DNA of 64,000 nt from positions 1-64,000 of the forward strand of contig CAZPYA010000015.1 of NCBI GenBank assembly GCA_964590255.1, read 5' to 3'. The position numbers were made by a program, and so were the translations under genes. The notes beneath the pieces are model-generated. The model was not told where the DNA came from and made no database searches. It worked only from the letters and a program-made list of their open reading frames with translations. Below, piece after piece: positions 17,708 through 26,184 of this stretch. The stretch comes from JAKIYB01 sp964590255 (GTDB taxonomy: Bacteria; Armatimonadota; Hebobacteria; CAIYQO01). The first letter of the stretch is position 1. The number at the start of each line of letters is the position of its first letter.

Positions 17708-17829
17708 CACCGGTGATCGTCCGAGAGAGTCTCAGCGCCGCGAGGCGCGTTCAGTCTATGCACATGGATTGCCTAAACTGCGACGCTATCAGTCGAGACC
17801 GGGTATACTTCCCGCGGGAGGGCATCAAT

Positions 17830-18297
17830 ATGACTGACACTATCACCGTCTTTTCCGTGGCGGAGGGGCAGGAGATCGACGTCGCGAAGGCGCGAAAGAC
17901 TGATGCCGAGTGGCGGGCGCAGTTGACGCCCGAGCAGTACCAGGTGGCGCGTCACGCCGGCACCGAGCCGCCCTTCGCCAACGCCTACTGGGACAACCAC
18001 GCGGAGGGGCTGTACCGCTGTGTCTGCTGCGGCAACGACCTGTTTGCCAGCGCGACGAAATTTGAGAGCGGCACCGGCTGGCCGAGTTTTTACCAGCCCG
18101 TGGGCGCCGGCAACGTCTATACCACGTCAGACACCACCCTGGGCGTCGAGCGCACCGAGGTGCATTGCGCCCGCTGCGACGCCCACCTCGGTCACGTCTT
18201 CGACGACGGCCCCCGGCCCACCGGCTTGCGTTACTGCATGAACAGCGCCGCACTAGCCTTTGTGCCACCGGCGGAGATCCGGCGCTCGGTGGTGTGA
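17830..18297 (+). CDS. msrB: Peptide-methionine (R)-S-oxide reductase
   Basis: The 155-residue protein reduces methionine-R-sulfoxide in proteins. Zinc-site cysteines appear in CVCCG and CARCDAH; GTGWPSFYQP, HLGHVFDDGP and RYCMNSAAL, with the catalytic Cys, are diagnostic. Start ATG 17830 has GGGAGG 8 bases upstream, and a TATACT at 17804-17809 may be its -10 box. A much longer in-frame extension back to 17560 overlaps rlmN and is rejected. No signal peptide, so it is cytoplasmic. Confidence 0.95.
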   Translation: MTDTITVFSVAEGQEIDVAKARKTDAEWRAQLTPEQYQVARHAGTEPPFANAYWDNHAEGLYRCVCCGNDLFASATKFESGTGWPSFYQPVGAGNVYTTSDTTLGVERTEVHCARCDAHLGHVFDDGPRPTGLRYCMNSAALAFVPPAEIRRSVV

Positions 18298-18459
18298 ATC
18301 CGCGCGAAGCCGGCAGAGGTTATTTTTCATTCGAGCCTTCGCGGGCGATAGCATGGTGTGTGCATTTCTCCATCCCAGCTCATACAGCGTCGGTGAGATG
18401 GATGGCGTATGAAGCGACAGCAACGTGCCATGTTCTCTTCGATGCACGTGTAACGGTAT

Positions 18460-18488
18460 TTGCGCCACGCGGCGCATTTTGCTATAAT
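18460..18488 (+). promoter_or_regulatory. Promoter of the rpmH operon
   Basis: TTGCGC (18460-18465) and a perfect TATAAT (18483-18488) are 17 bp apart. The leader of about 80 nt ends in TGAGGAGGA before rpmH. Nothing else was seen in 18298-18573; dnaA, often found next to rpmH, is absent. Confidence 0.75.
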
Positions 18489-18573
18489 GCCCCGGTTGGT
18501 AGAAATACGGCGGCTGTGCGCCGCTTGCGGCAGGTGCAACGCCTGCCGTTCTTGTTGTGAGGAGGACAGTTCG

Positions 18574-18708
18574 ATGAAACGTACCTGGCAGCCCAAGCGC
18601 CGGCGCCGATCGCGCGTGCACGGTTTCCGCAAGCGTATGAGCACGCTGGACGGCCGCCATGTCCTGAGCCGCCGTCGGGCCAAAGGGCGCAAGCGCCTGA
18701 CCGTCTAA
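18574..18708 (+). CDS. rpmH: 50S ribosomal protein L34
   Basis: The 44-residue, very basic protein opens MKRTWQPKRRRRSRVHGFRK and contains RMSTLDGRHVLSRRRAKGRK, the L34 consensus. A GAGGAGG site precedes ATG 18574. Its TAA shares a base with the ATG of rnpA (TAATG), giving the classic coupled rpmH-rnpA arrangement. Confidence 0.97.
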   Translation: MKRTWQPKRRRRSRVHGFRKRMSTLDGRHVLSRRRAKGRKRLTV

Positions 18709-19094
18709 TGCGCATCCGTGACATTTACGCGCCCCTGCGGCGACGCGCGGACTTTTCCCGCGTACATCAGCAGGGGCGCCGGAAATCCGATGCGGTGCTG
18801 CAGGTGCGGCTGGCCCCCCGGCCCGCCGACGTGCCGTCGGACGCCCGCATCCGCCTCGGGATTCTGGTGACAAAAAAATATGGTTCAGCCGTGGAGCGGA
18901 ACCGCTTCAAGCGTCTGGTGCGCGCGGCGATCCGCGCGCTGGGCCCCGACTTGACGTCGGGCTGGGACCTGCTGGTGCTGCCGCGGGCCGCGCACGATGC
19001 CACGATGCCGGTGGTGCTGGCGTCGCTGCGCAGTCTGCTGGGGATGCTGGGCGCCGTGCGCGCGCCGGCGCTTCCGGAAGCAGGTCCGTCATGA
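18708..19094 (+). CDS. rnpA: Ribonuclease P protein component
   Basis: The 128-residue basic protein contains the RNR signature region VERNRFKRLVRAAIR and the ADFSRVHQQGRR entry helix. It assists the RNase P RNA in 5' tRNA maturation. It is coupled to rpmH (TAATG) and to yidD (ATGA overlap at 19091-19094). Length is typical. The C-terminal 20 residues are Ala/Pro rich and poorly conserved. Confidence 0.95.
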   Translation: MRIRDIYAPLRRRADFSRVHQQGRRKSDAVLQVRLAPRPADVPSDARIRLGILVTKKYGSAVERNRFKRLVRAAIRALGPDLTSGWDLLVLPRAAHDATMPVVLASLRSLLGMLGAVRAPALPEAGPS

Positions 19095-19411
19095 CGACGG
19101 CGCCGTTGCCATCATTGCTCGCCCGATGGGCGCTGGCCACCATTCGCTGGTATCAGCGCGCCATTTCATCACGCACGCCGCCCTGCTGCCGTTTTTCGCC
19201 GACCTGCTCGGAGTATGCCGCCCAGGCCATCGCCCGTTTTGGACTGCTGAAAGGCGGCTGGCTGGGGTGTGTTCGCATTTTGCGCTGTCACCCCTGGCAT
19301 CCGGGCGGGTATGATCCGGTACCGGGCATGGAGCCGACGGCCGGAGACACGCCTCCCGCTTCCGACGCGCCGTTGGAAGCCGAGGACGATCGACCGACAA
19401 CGAATGGATGA
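19091..19411 (+). CDS. yidD: Membrane protein insertion efficiency factor
   Basis: The 106-residue protein carries the YidD core IRWYQRAISSRTPPCCRFSPTCSEYA and LRCHPWHPGGYDPVP. It is a small peripheral inner-membrane protein that aids YidC-dependent insertion. The start overlaps rnpA by 4 nt, and the acidic C-terminal tail (about 25 residues) extends past the usual end. It lies in the rpmH-rnpA-yidD-yidC-jag operon. Confidence 0.95.
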   Translation: MTTAPLPSLLARWALATIRWYQRAISSRTPPCCRFSPTCSEYAAQAIARFGLLKGGWLGCVRILRCHPWHPGGYDPVPGMEPTAGDTPPASDAPLEAEDDRPTTNG

Positions 19412-19415
19412 ACCG

Positions 19416-20993
19416 ATGCATATGAATCGACCACGACCCGCGGGCCTGCCGCGTGTCCTCCGCTGGGGGATGCTGCTGGCGGTGCTGCTCGCCGCCGCGT
19501 GCCTCTTCTCCGGCTGTATGCCGGGCCCGCCCACCCTCACTGCGCTCTCGCCGGAGCAGCGCGAGCAGGCCATCATCGCCATGGCCACCATCGAGACGGA
19601 GATCACCGCGTTCCATACACGGGTGCAAGGCTCGGTGAGCGCGCTGCCCGAGGGCGCCGAGATCAACTATGTCCCTGGCGACGAACTGAAGACGAAGCTG
19701 GGCTTCGGCAGCAAGCAGCTCACCAGCCAGGATCCGAATATCGCCGGCAAGGCGCATTTCCTGCAGGGATATTACTATGAGTTCGTGCGGAACTTCGGCA
19801 GCGCGTACGGCTCATACACGGAAGCACAGCGCCGGGGTTCGGGCTACGCCGCGCAGGCCTATTATCGCGCCGGCGTGCTCGGCATGCGCAGCGCGCTGGA
19901 CGTGAAGGCGCTGGCCGGCTTTGCCGGCACCGGCACGCTGTACGATTACGGCGTGCGCGTCGGCGGCACCCCCCAGGAGGCGAACAAACTGGCGCGCAAC
20001 AACCTGCGCGGGCTGGCGACCAAGCACGACGAGCCGAGCGTGTTTGACCGCGTCTTCAGCCAGGCGAAGCCGCAGCAGTTCCGCGTGCTGAATCGCGAGA
20101 TTCCCGGCGCGCTGATGCCGGACGGCACGCCCCTGCCGACGCTGGCGGGCGAAGGCGGCCTGCTCGGCAGCTCGGACGGCCCGGCAGTGGCGCCGCGGAC
20201 GATGGCGAAGACGGCGCTGGTGATGCTTGACGTGCTGCACCGCTTTGGCAGCGGCACCGACCGCGCCTACTACTTCTCGGTGAAGGCCATCGTCGACGCG
20301 TTCAATGCGCTCTCCCCGGCGTGGGGCCCGACGCTGGCGCTCATCTTCCTGGCGCTGCTGGTGAAGCTCATCACCATCCCGTTCACCAATTCCGCGTTCC
20401 GCGGCATGCGCGACATGCAGCGCATCCAGCCGCTGCTGAAAGAGCTGCAGGAGAAGTATAAGGACGACAAGCAGCGTTTCGCCGAAGAGCAGATGCGGTT
20501 GATGAAGGAGCATAACGTGAATCCCATGGGCGGGTGTCTGCCCATGCTCATTCAGCTCCCCATCTTCATCGTGGTATATAACGCGGTCAACGTCTACGCC
20601 TACGGCTTCTGGAACGCAAGTTTCATATGGATTCCCAGCCTGGCGCTGCCGGACTTCATCCTGCTGCTGCTGTACCTGGCGAGCATGGTGGTGAGCCAGA
20701 AGCTGTCGCCCACCAACAGCAGCGACCCGGCGATGCAGCAACAACAGCGGTTGATGACGTGGATGATGCCGATCTTCCTGGCGGTGGTGCTGAAGGACTT
20801 TGCCTCGGCCTTCGTGCTGTACTGGCTCTTCCTGAACATCTTCACCACCATTCACCAGTACTACCTGTTGCGCCAGTACGCCCGGGAGGACGCCGCGGCC
20901 GGCATCGTGCCCGCCGGCGGGCCGACGTCGCCAACGCCGCGCGCCGAGAAGTCGGCCGATTCCTATCTCAACAAGCGCAAGAAAGGGAAATAG
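19416..20993 (+). CDS. yidC: YidC/Oxa1 membrane protein insertase with lipoprotein-like N-terminus
   Basis: The C-terminal half is the YidC/Oxa1 core: WGPTLALIFLALLVKLITIP, a hydrophilic loop, NPMGGCLPMLIQLPIF, then three more membrane segments and a basic tail ending NKRKKGK. The N-terminal half differs from the proteobacterial P1 domain. It starts with a hydrophobic segment ending LFSGC, a likely lipobox, followed by a helical, TPR-like region (YYYEFVRNFGSAYGSYTEAQ). ATG 19416 is chosen for GGA seven bases upstream; 19404 and 19422 are alternatives. It inserts and folds inner-membrane proteins. Confidence 0.92.
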   Translation: MHMNRPRPAGLPRVLRWGMLLAVLLAAACLFSGCMPGPPTLTALSPEQREQAIIAMATIETEITAFHTRVQGSVSALPEGAEINYVPGDELKTKLGFGSKQLTSQDPNIAGKAHFLQGYYYEFVRNFGSAYGSYTEAQRRGSGYAAQAYYRAGVLGMRSALDVKALAGFAGTGTLYDYGVRVGGTPQEANKLARNNLRGLATKHDEPSVFDRVFSQAKPQQFRVLNREIPGALMPDGTPLPTLAGEGGLLGSSDGPAVAPRTMAKTALVMLDVLHRFGSGTDRAYYFSVKAIVDAFNALSPAWGPTLALIFLALLVKLITIPFTNSAFRGMRDMQRIQPLLKELQEKYKDDKQRFAEEQMRLMKEHNVNPMGGCLPMLIQLPIFIVVYNAVNVYAYGFWNASFIWIPSLALPDFILLLLYLASMVVSQKLSPTNSSDPAMQQQQRLMTWMMPIFLAVVLKDFASAFVLYWLFLNIFTTIHQYYLLRQYAREDAAAGIVPAGGPTSPTPRAEKSADSYLNKRKKGK

Positions 20994-20995
20994 CG

Positions 20996-21490
20996 ATGAA
21001 CGCACAGCCTCTCTCTGACCAGGCGGCCATCGCCAAAGAGGTGGTGGAGCACGTAGTGGATTACCTGGAGTTCCCGGCGCCGGTAACGGTGGACGTGGCG
21101 GAAACTGACGAGCAGATCGCCGTGACCCTCACCAGCGCGGAGCCCCTCGGCGCCATCATCGGCAAAGGCGGGCAAACGCTGAACGCGCTGGAGATGTTGG
21201 TGAAGGAGATTGCCTTCCATCGCACGCACCAGCGCGGCAAACACATCACGCTGGACGCGGAAGGCTACCGGGCGCGCCAGACCGAGCGCCTGGAAGAAAT
21301 GGCGCGCGAGAAGGCCGTCTCCGTGCTGGACACCGGCGAAGCGGTGGCGCTGGAGCCGATGTCGGCCCGCGACCGCCGCACCGTGCACATGGTGCTGGCT
21401 GAAATCGACGGCGTGGCCTCGTATAGCGTCGGCGAAGAGCCGTTCCGCCACCTGGTGATTTGCCTGCCAGGGCAGGAAAAAGACGAGTAG
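20996..21490 (+). CDS. jag: Jag/KhpB-type RNA-binding protein (KH + R3H)
   Basis: The 164-residue protein has a KH domain with GAIIGKGGQTLNALE (GxxG loop, about residues 53-60) and a C-terminal R3H region, MSARDRRTVHMVLAE. The Jag N-terminal domain seen in Firmicutes is absent. It begins 3 nt after yidC with GAAAGGGA upstream, completing the conserved operon. Orthologues bind RNA and influence cell division and elongation. Confidence 0.9.
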   Translation: MNAQPLSDQAAIAKEVVEHVVDYLEFPAPVTVDVAETDEQIAVTLTSAEPLGAIIGKGGQTLNALEMLVKEIAFHRTHQRGKHITLDAEGYRARQTERLEEMAREKAVSVLDTGEAVALEPMSARDRRTVHMVLAEIDGVASYSVGEEPFRHLVICLPGQEKDE

Positions 21491-21533
21491 CCCTGGAGCG
21501 CGGATTGTCAATCCGCAGGCTCTGTCATACACG

Positions 21534-21561
21534 AACGCCCCGCTCGCATGAGCGGGGCGTT
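21534..21561 (+). terminator. Hairpin terminator after the rpmH-jag operon
   Basis: A perfect 12-bp stem AACGCCCCGCTC / GAGCGGGGCGTT with GCAT loop lies 44 bp after jag. A run of Ts is absent, so it may act as a bidirectional or Rho-assisted end. 21562-21735 contains nothing else recognisable. Confidence 0.6.
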
Positions 21562-21735
21562 CCGTCATCCCTGTAAAGTATCCGATGAGGCCGGTGGTGT
21601 CGCCGTCGCTGGCGTGTCGCCCCGTCCTGGGGCGCGGCGTCCCTGCCGTTGAACCATGCCCGCCGCCGGTCTCATAGGCCTATTGTAGCGCCCAAGAGGG
21701 TCAGAATCTGTCCCTCTCGACCGGTCGAAAAATAT

Positions 21736-22176
21736 TTACGTGAATATTTTCAACAAATGCACGCCGGCGTCGGGGTCCAGCTCGCGCCGGGCTTGCACGC
21801 CGCACACCTCGAGGATAATGACCTCGAGCACTAGATAGACGGCCATGCCGCCGCGCGGGCAGCCCACCCGCGCCGCCTGGCCCCGGCCCAGCCCGGCGTG
21901 GAAATGCAGCAGCGGCTCGCTATCTTTCAGGAAGATAGTGCCAACGCCCACCAGTTCATGCGCGGCGTCCACCGTCTCGAAGTGCGGCACCACCGGCAGC
22001 GACTCTCGTTCGGGCCCGGTGACCACCTGGCCGCGGCGCATGCCGCCCACCGCCCAGACCACGCCGGCGGCGATGCCTTCGCGCCGGGCGATCTCTTCAA
22101 CGGCGTCGTAGATCGACTCGCCTTCATGCAGCCGCGCGACAAAGACGCGGCCGAGCTGTCCCTGTGTATATTCCAT
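21736..22176 (-). CDS. PPC/DUF296 domain protein
   Basis: The 146-residue protein matches the PPC (plants and prokaryotes conserved) fold: GRVFVARLHEGESIYDAVEE at the start, a Gly-rich turn GVVWAVGGMRRG, and the metal-site-like HFHAGLG. Bacterial PPC proteins form trimers and are of largely unknown function; some are described as DNA-binding. It is transcribed divergently from the class II aldolase gene. No clear ribosome-binding site is seen. Confidence 0.75.
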   Translation of the reverse strand: MEYTQGQLGRVFVARLHEGESIYDAVEEIARREGIAAGVVWAVGGMRRGQVVTGPERESLPVVPHFETVDAAHELVGVGTIFLKDSEPLLHFHAGLGRGQAARVGCPRGGMAVYLVLEVIILEVCGVQARRELDPDAGVHLLKIFT

Positions 22177-22275
22177 GCGGTTATTATCGCCGAAAAGCGC
22201 GGCGCTGTGAACCCGGCAGGAACCGGGGGGCGCTGGCGCGAATAGACTGACAGCGATTTATATGAGGAGATGTCC

Positions 22276-22917
22276 ATGCTACAGGCTTTGCGCGAACTCG
22301 TCTGCGCGTTGAATAAAGAGCTGCCGACCGAAGGGCTGGTGACGATGACCTCGGGCAACGTGTCCGGGCGCGATCCGGAGACGAACCTGGTGGCGATCAA
22401 GCCGAGTGGCGTGAGCTTCGCCGCGCTGACCCCCGCCGACATCGTCATCGTCGACTTGCAGGGGAACGTCGTCTACGGCACGCGCAAGCCGTCGGTGGAT
22501 ACCGCCACCCACCTGGTGGTCTACCGCGCGCGGCCGGATGTCAACGGCATGGTGCACACGCACTCAAACTTCGCCACCGCCTTCGCCGCGGTGGGCAAAC
22601 CGATCCCCGCGGTGCTCACCGCCATCGCCGACGAGTTCGGCGGGGCCATCCCATGCGGACCGTATTGCCAGATTGGCGAGGAGCAGATCGGCGAGGCCAT
22701 CGTGGCGCACATCGGCACCTGTCCGGCCATCCTGCTGCAGAACCACGGCGTCTTCAGCGTCGGCCCCACCCCGCAAGCGGCAGTGAAGGCGGCGGTGATG
22801 TGCGAGGACGTGGCGAAGACGGTCTTCTACGCCATGCAACTCGGCGACCTCATCCCCATCCCGGCGGAGGAAGTGGCGCGGGCGAACCGGCGGTATATGG
22901 AGAAGTACGGGCAGTAA
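22276..22917 (+). CDS. Class II aldolase / L-ribulose-5-phosphate 4-epimerase family protein
   Basis: The 213-residue enzyme has the family signatures TSGNVSGRD, IKPSGVSF, the zinc-binding HTHSNFAT pair and NHGVFSVGPT. Such proteins cleave or epimerise phosphorylated sugars using zinc. AraD and FucA cannot be separated by eye. GAGGAG lies six bases before ATG 22276, which is preferred over ATG 22270. No sugar-kinase partner is adjacent. Confidence 0.85.
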   Translation: MLQALRELVCALNKELPTEGLVTMTSGNVSGRDPETNLVAIKPSGVSFAALTPADIVIVDLQGNVVYGTRKPSVDTATHLVVYRARPDVNGMVHTHSNFATAFAAVGKPIPAVLTAIADEFGGAIPCGPYCQIGEEQIGEAIVAHIGTCPAILLQNHGVFSVGPTPQAAVKAAVMCEDVAKTVFYAMQLGDLIPIPAEEVARANRRYMEKYGQ

Positions 22918-22927
22918 GGTGTTTCAG

Positions 22928-22991
22928 GTTTCAAGTTTCAGTGTTACAAGTTGAAGCTGAATTCCCAACTTGAGACTCTGAAACTTGAAAC
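22928..22991. terminator. Bidirectional terminator between convergent genes
   Basis: GTTTCAAGTTTCAG (22928-22941) and CTGAAACTTGAAAC (22978-22991) are perfect complements. A second inner pair, CAAGTTG/CAACTTG, extends the fold. The structure sits in the 81-bp gap between the convergent aldolase and amine-oxidase-N genes. Confidence 0.6.
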
Positions 22992-22998
22992 TTGTCAC

Positions 22999-23718
22999 TC
23001 ACTTCGCGGGCGTGGCGGCGATGCCTTTGAAGGCCTTGCCCTTCCAGGCGTAGGTGTAGACCATCGCGACTTGTTTCCCGCCTTTATGCACAGCGGCGGT
23101 GACCAGCAAGTCAGGCTTGCCGTCATGCGTGGCATCGCGCACGGCCAGATCCTGCACGGCGCCGGCGATGGTGCGAATCCAGATGGTGGCTTCGCCGCGC
23201 ACCACCCAGAGTTTCGTCGCCGGGTTGCCGATGAGGTTGGTCAGCGCGTAGGCGATCTCTTCGCTTTTGTCGCCGTCGAAGTCGCCGGCCTTCCAGGCGA
23301 GGCGGCGGCCGGGGGAGAAGTGTTCGATTTTGCCGATTTTCGGCGCCACGGAGAGGACGCGCGTGTTCGGCGACCAGTCCATGCGCAGGCCCAGCGCGCG
23401 ACCGAGGCCGCCAGCGGGGGCGTAGAAGCTGCCGTCGCTCACCAGCACCGGCGCGGGCAGCAGCTCGGCGCGGCCGTTCGCCATCATCTGCGGGCGGTTG
23501 GCCACCAGCGACACGGTCGTCTGGCCTTTGGTGATGACGATGCCGCCGCTGGCGCGGTCGGGCGACACCGCCGCTCCCGCCAGGTCGGCCAGCGTCTTCA
23601 CGGCGATGAGCATCACCCCGTTCGCCTCGATCCCTTCCGGACGGGCGGCCTGCGCGCCGGCCGGCAGCGCCAGGCCCAGCAGCAGCGCACCGAGCAGCGC
23701 GAATACGAGAGAGCGCAT
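22999..23718 (-). CDS. Secreted copper-amine-oxidase-N-like domain protein
   Basis: The 239-residue protein has a signal peptide (LVFALLGALLLGLALPAGAQA). A region with GVMLIAVKTLADLAGAAV, ITKGQTTVSLVANRPQM and FYAPAGGLGRALGLRMDW is the pattern of the copper amine oxidase N-terminal-like domain found in many exported proteins. The C-terminal half, with GDFDGDKSEEIAYAL and DATHDGKPDLLVTA, resembles FG-GAP/VCBS repeats. ATG 23718 has GGGAGG upstream. The role is probably extracellular binding; no enzyme activity is implied. It lies 69 bp downstream of moxR on the same strand. Confidence 0.7.
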   Translation of the reverse strand: MRSLVFALLGALLLGLALPAGAQAARPEGIEANGVMLIAVKTLADLAGAAVSPDRASGGIVITKGQTTVSLVANRPQMMANGRAELLPAPVLVSDGSFYAPAGGLGRALGLRMDWSPNTRVLSVAPKIGKIEHFSPGRRLAWKAGDFDGDKSEEIAYALTNLIGNPATKLWVVRGEATIWIRTIAGAVQDLAVRDATHDGKPDLLVTAAVHKGGKQVAMVYTYAWKGKAFKGIAATPAK

Positions 23719-23787
23719 GGTAAATACCTCCCACAACGCAGAGTCAGATACCTGATTATACCCGATTGCCGGATGCTCAGCGTATTA

Positions 23788-24759
23788 TTACCGCGGCACC
23801 GGCACGCTGGCCATCACGCTTTCGATCAATTGGTCGGTGGTGAGGCCTTCCAGCTCCGCTTCCGGGCGCAGGATGACGCGGTGGCGGAGGATGGGGCGGG
23901 CGACGATTTTGACGTCGTCGGGGGTCATGAAGGAGCGGCCTTCCAGCGCGGCCAGCGCCTGGCTGCAGCGCAACAGCGCCACGGCGGCGCGCGGGCTGCC
24001 GCCGAGGATGACCGGGTGGGCGGTGCGGGTGGCGGTCACCACGTCGATGAGGTATTTCAGCACGCCGTCTTCCACGGTGATGTGTTTCACCTCGTCTTTG
24101 GCCGCCGCCAGCATCTCCGGCGACACCACCGCCTTCACGTCGGTGAGCGCCAGCTTGTGCGGGTCAAAGCCGTCGCGGTGCAGACGCAGCATGGCCAACT
24201 CCTCGGCCGGGGCGGGATAGTCTACCTTCAGCTTCATCAGGAAACGGTCGAGCTGCGCCTCGGGCAGCGGGTAGGTCCCTTCGTATTCGATGGGGTTCTG
24301 CGTCGCGATGACGAAGAAGGGCACGGGCAGCGGGTGGTCGACGCCGTCGATGCTCACCCGGCGCTCTTCCATCGCCTGCAGCAGCGCGGCCTGGGTCTTC
24401 GGCGGGGTGCGGTTGATCTCGTCCGCCATCAGGAAGGCGGTGAAAATCGGCCCCTGCTTTACGAAGAACTCCGCCGACTTCATGTCATACACGGTGGTGC
24501 CGATGATGTCGGAGGGCATCAGGTCGGGGGTGAACTGCACGCGGCGGAAGGTGAGGTTGAGGCTGGCGGCCAGCGTGCGCGCCATCAGCGTCTTCGCCGT
24601 GCCCGGCACGCCTTCAAGCAGCACGTGCCCATCCGCCAGCAGGCAGATGAGCATCCCTTCGATGACCGCCTCCTGCCCCTTCACCGCTTTGGCGATCTCG
24701 GCCTTCACCGCCGTCGCCAGTTGTTCCACCGCGCCGCTCACCGGCATCGCATCGATCAT
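23788..24759 (-). CDS. MoxR-family AAA+ ATPase
   Basis: The 323-residue ATPase shows Walker A GVPGTAKT, Walker B FLMADEINR, the arginine-finger region EAQLDRFLMK and sensor-2 GGSPRAAVAL. MoxR proteins act as chaperones for maturation of complexes, usually with DUF58 and VWA partners. Start ATG 24759 has AAGGAG six bases upstream; ATG 24774 lacks one. It is the last gene of the 28455-23788 operon, 60 bp after the DUF4350 gene. Confidence 0.93.
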   Translation of the reverse strand: MIDAMPVSGAVEQLATAVKAEIAKAVKGQEAVIEGMLICLLADGHVLLEGVPGTAKTLMARTLAASLNLTFRRVQFTPDLMPSDIIGTTVYDMKSAEFFVKQGPIFTAFLMADEINRTPPKTQAALLQAMEERRVSIDGVDHPLPVPFFVIATQNPIEYEGTYPLPEAQLDRFLMKLKVDYPAPAEELAMLRLHRDGFDPHKLALTDVKAVVSPEMLAAAKDEVKHITVEDGVLKYLIDVVTATRTAHPVILGGSPRAAVALLRCSQALAALEGRSFMTPDDVKIVARPILRHRVILRPEAELEGLTTDQLIESVMASVPVPR

Positions 24760-24819
24760 GATATGCTCCTTCATTTTCGTTGTATGCGCGCGCCCGCATC
24801 CCCGCTGCCGGATTACTGA

Positions 24820-26184
24820 TTATGTCTTCGCGTGCAGCATGCGTTGGATCTCTCCCGACAGGCGCAATAGCGCGTCGGGGTCGGGGCGTTTTTGATGGGT
24901 CATATGTTCGAGTTGGCTCAGCACGCGTTCGAGCTGGGCCTGGTCCACCACCGCGTGACCGGCGTTGGCCTGCAGGATGCGCGCAGTCGGGGCAGTGGGC
25001 GACACACCCAGCCGGCGCCCCAACTCGCGGCGCAGCAGCACGTCGAGCCGCTCGCGCACCACGTGGGTGGCGCGGGCGCGTTCGAGGAGCGCGGCCATGG
25101 CGGTAAGGTATTCCGCGCGGGAGCGCGAGAAGCGTTCCTCCGCCGGCAACTGCGCGGGGCCGAAGCGCCAGGCGAGTACGGCGAAGAGCAGCAGCAGCGC
25201 CCCGACGAGCTGGAGGATGCCGATTTTCGCGATCTTCGGCAGCAATTGCCACACGGTTGTCTGGTTGCCGAAGCCCTGGTGGTATTCGTCGAAGATGACC
25301 GGCGCGCCGGGTTTCAGATCGGCGATGGCGCGCACGAATTCCAGGTTGTCGCCGGCGTCGATGCCGCCGTTGGAGAAAGACCACGGGCTGCAGCACCAGA
25401 TGATGCCGCCGTCGCCCACCCGCGAGTAGGCGGCCACCACGCCGGCGTCGTCGCGATAGAGCGGCACCACGCTGCCCAGCCGCTCGATCTGCCGGTGGTC
25501 CAGCGGGATCGTATCATTGAAGCGCCGGAAGGCGTAGACTTCCAGCTTCGGCGCGCGCTCGCCGAGGAAGGAGGGCGTCACCGGCTTCGCCAGCGTATGC
25601 TCCAGCGGGATGTCCGGCGGGCCCAGCGGCGTCCAGTTGTCCGGGCGTTTAGGTGTCTGCGTCCCCGGGGCATCGGGATCCGGCTCGGTGCTCGACACGG
25701 CGGTGAGCCAGGATTCATCGAGCTGTTCCGCTTCCAGCATCTGCTGCTCAGGGTCGAAATTCGTGCGCGAGCCCAGCAGCGCGGGAAGGACATCGCTATG
25801 AAACTCCGTGAGGATGAGCGCGTGGTTGCCCTGACGCAGCCACGCGAGCAGCTCATCGCCTTCCTTTTTGGCAATCGAACGATTGATGGGCTGGCCCATC
25901 TCCACCTGCTCGCGCTCCGGCGGCGGGTCGGCGATAACGAGCAGGCCGCCGTCCTGCGGCAGCAGATTGTAGGCCCGCGTCTGCCGCTGCACCGGGTAGC
26001 CCAGGTCGCGCAGCGCCAGGTACAGCGCCTTGTAGCCTTCCGGCATGGTGCGGTAGGTGCTGCGCTGCACTGCCAGCGGATTGGCCTGCGACTTGTCGAC
26101 ACCCTCGCGATGGGACACAACGGCGATGAAGACGAAGAAGGCGATGAGCCCGAGCAGGATGACGATTTCCAGGCGTTTGCTCAT
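24820..26184 (-). CDS. DUF4350-type membrane protein
   Basis: The 454-residue protein has an N-terminal membrane helix (IVILLGLIAFFVFIAVVS), a large extracytoplasmic domain (about 30-320) with LLVIADPPPEREQ and PVIFDEYHQGFG, and a second helix (IGILQLVGALLLLFAVLAW, about 325-345) followed by a helical cytoplasmic tail. This is the DUF4350 layout normally found beside MoxR genes. The ATG overlaps the stop of the upstream DUF4129 gene by 4 nt. Biochemical function is unknown. Confidence 0.8.
   Translation of the reverse strand: MSKRLEIVILLGLIAFFVFIAVVSHREGVDKSQANPLAVQRSTYRTMPEGYKALYLALRDLGYPVQRQTRAYNLLPQDGGLLVIADPPPEREQVEMGQPINRSIAKKEGDELLAWLRQGNHALILTEFHSDVLPALLGSRTNFDPEQQMLEAEQLDESWLTAVSSTEPDPDAPGTQTPKRPDNWTPLGPPDIPLEHTLAKPVTPSFLGERAPKLEVYAFRRFNDTIPLDHRQIERLGSVVPLYRDDAGVVAAYSRVGDGGIIWCCSPWSFSNGGIDAGDNLEFVRAIADLKPGAPVIFDEYHQGFGNQTTVWQLLPKIAKIGILQLVGALLLLFAVLAWRFGPAQLPAEERFSRSRAEYLTAMAALLERARATHVVRERLDVLLRRELGRRLGVSPTAPTARILQANAGHAVVDQAQLERVLSQLEHMTHQKRPDPDALLRLSGEIQRMLHAKT

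Noticed and set aside
22951..24819. 622-residue open frame antisense to the amine-oxidase-N and MoxR genes
   Set aside because: The MoxR strand has Walker motifs; the antisense frame has shadow composition and no motif.
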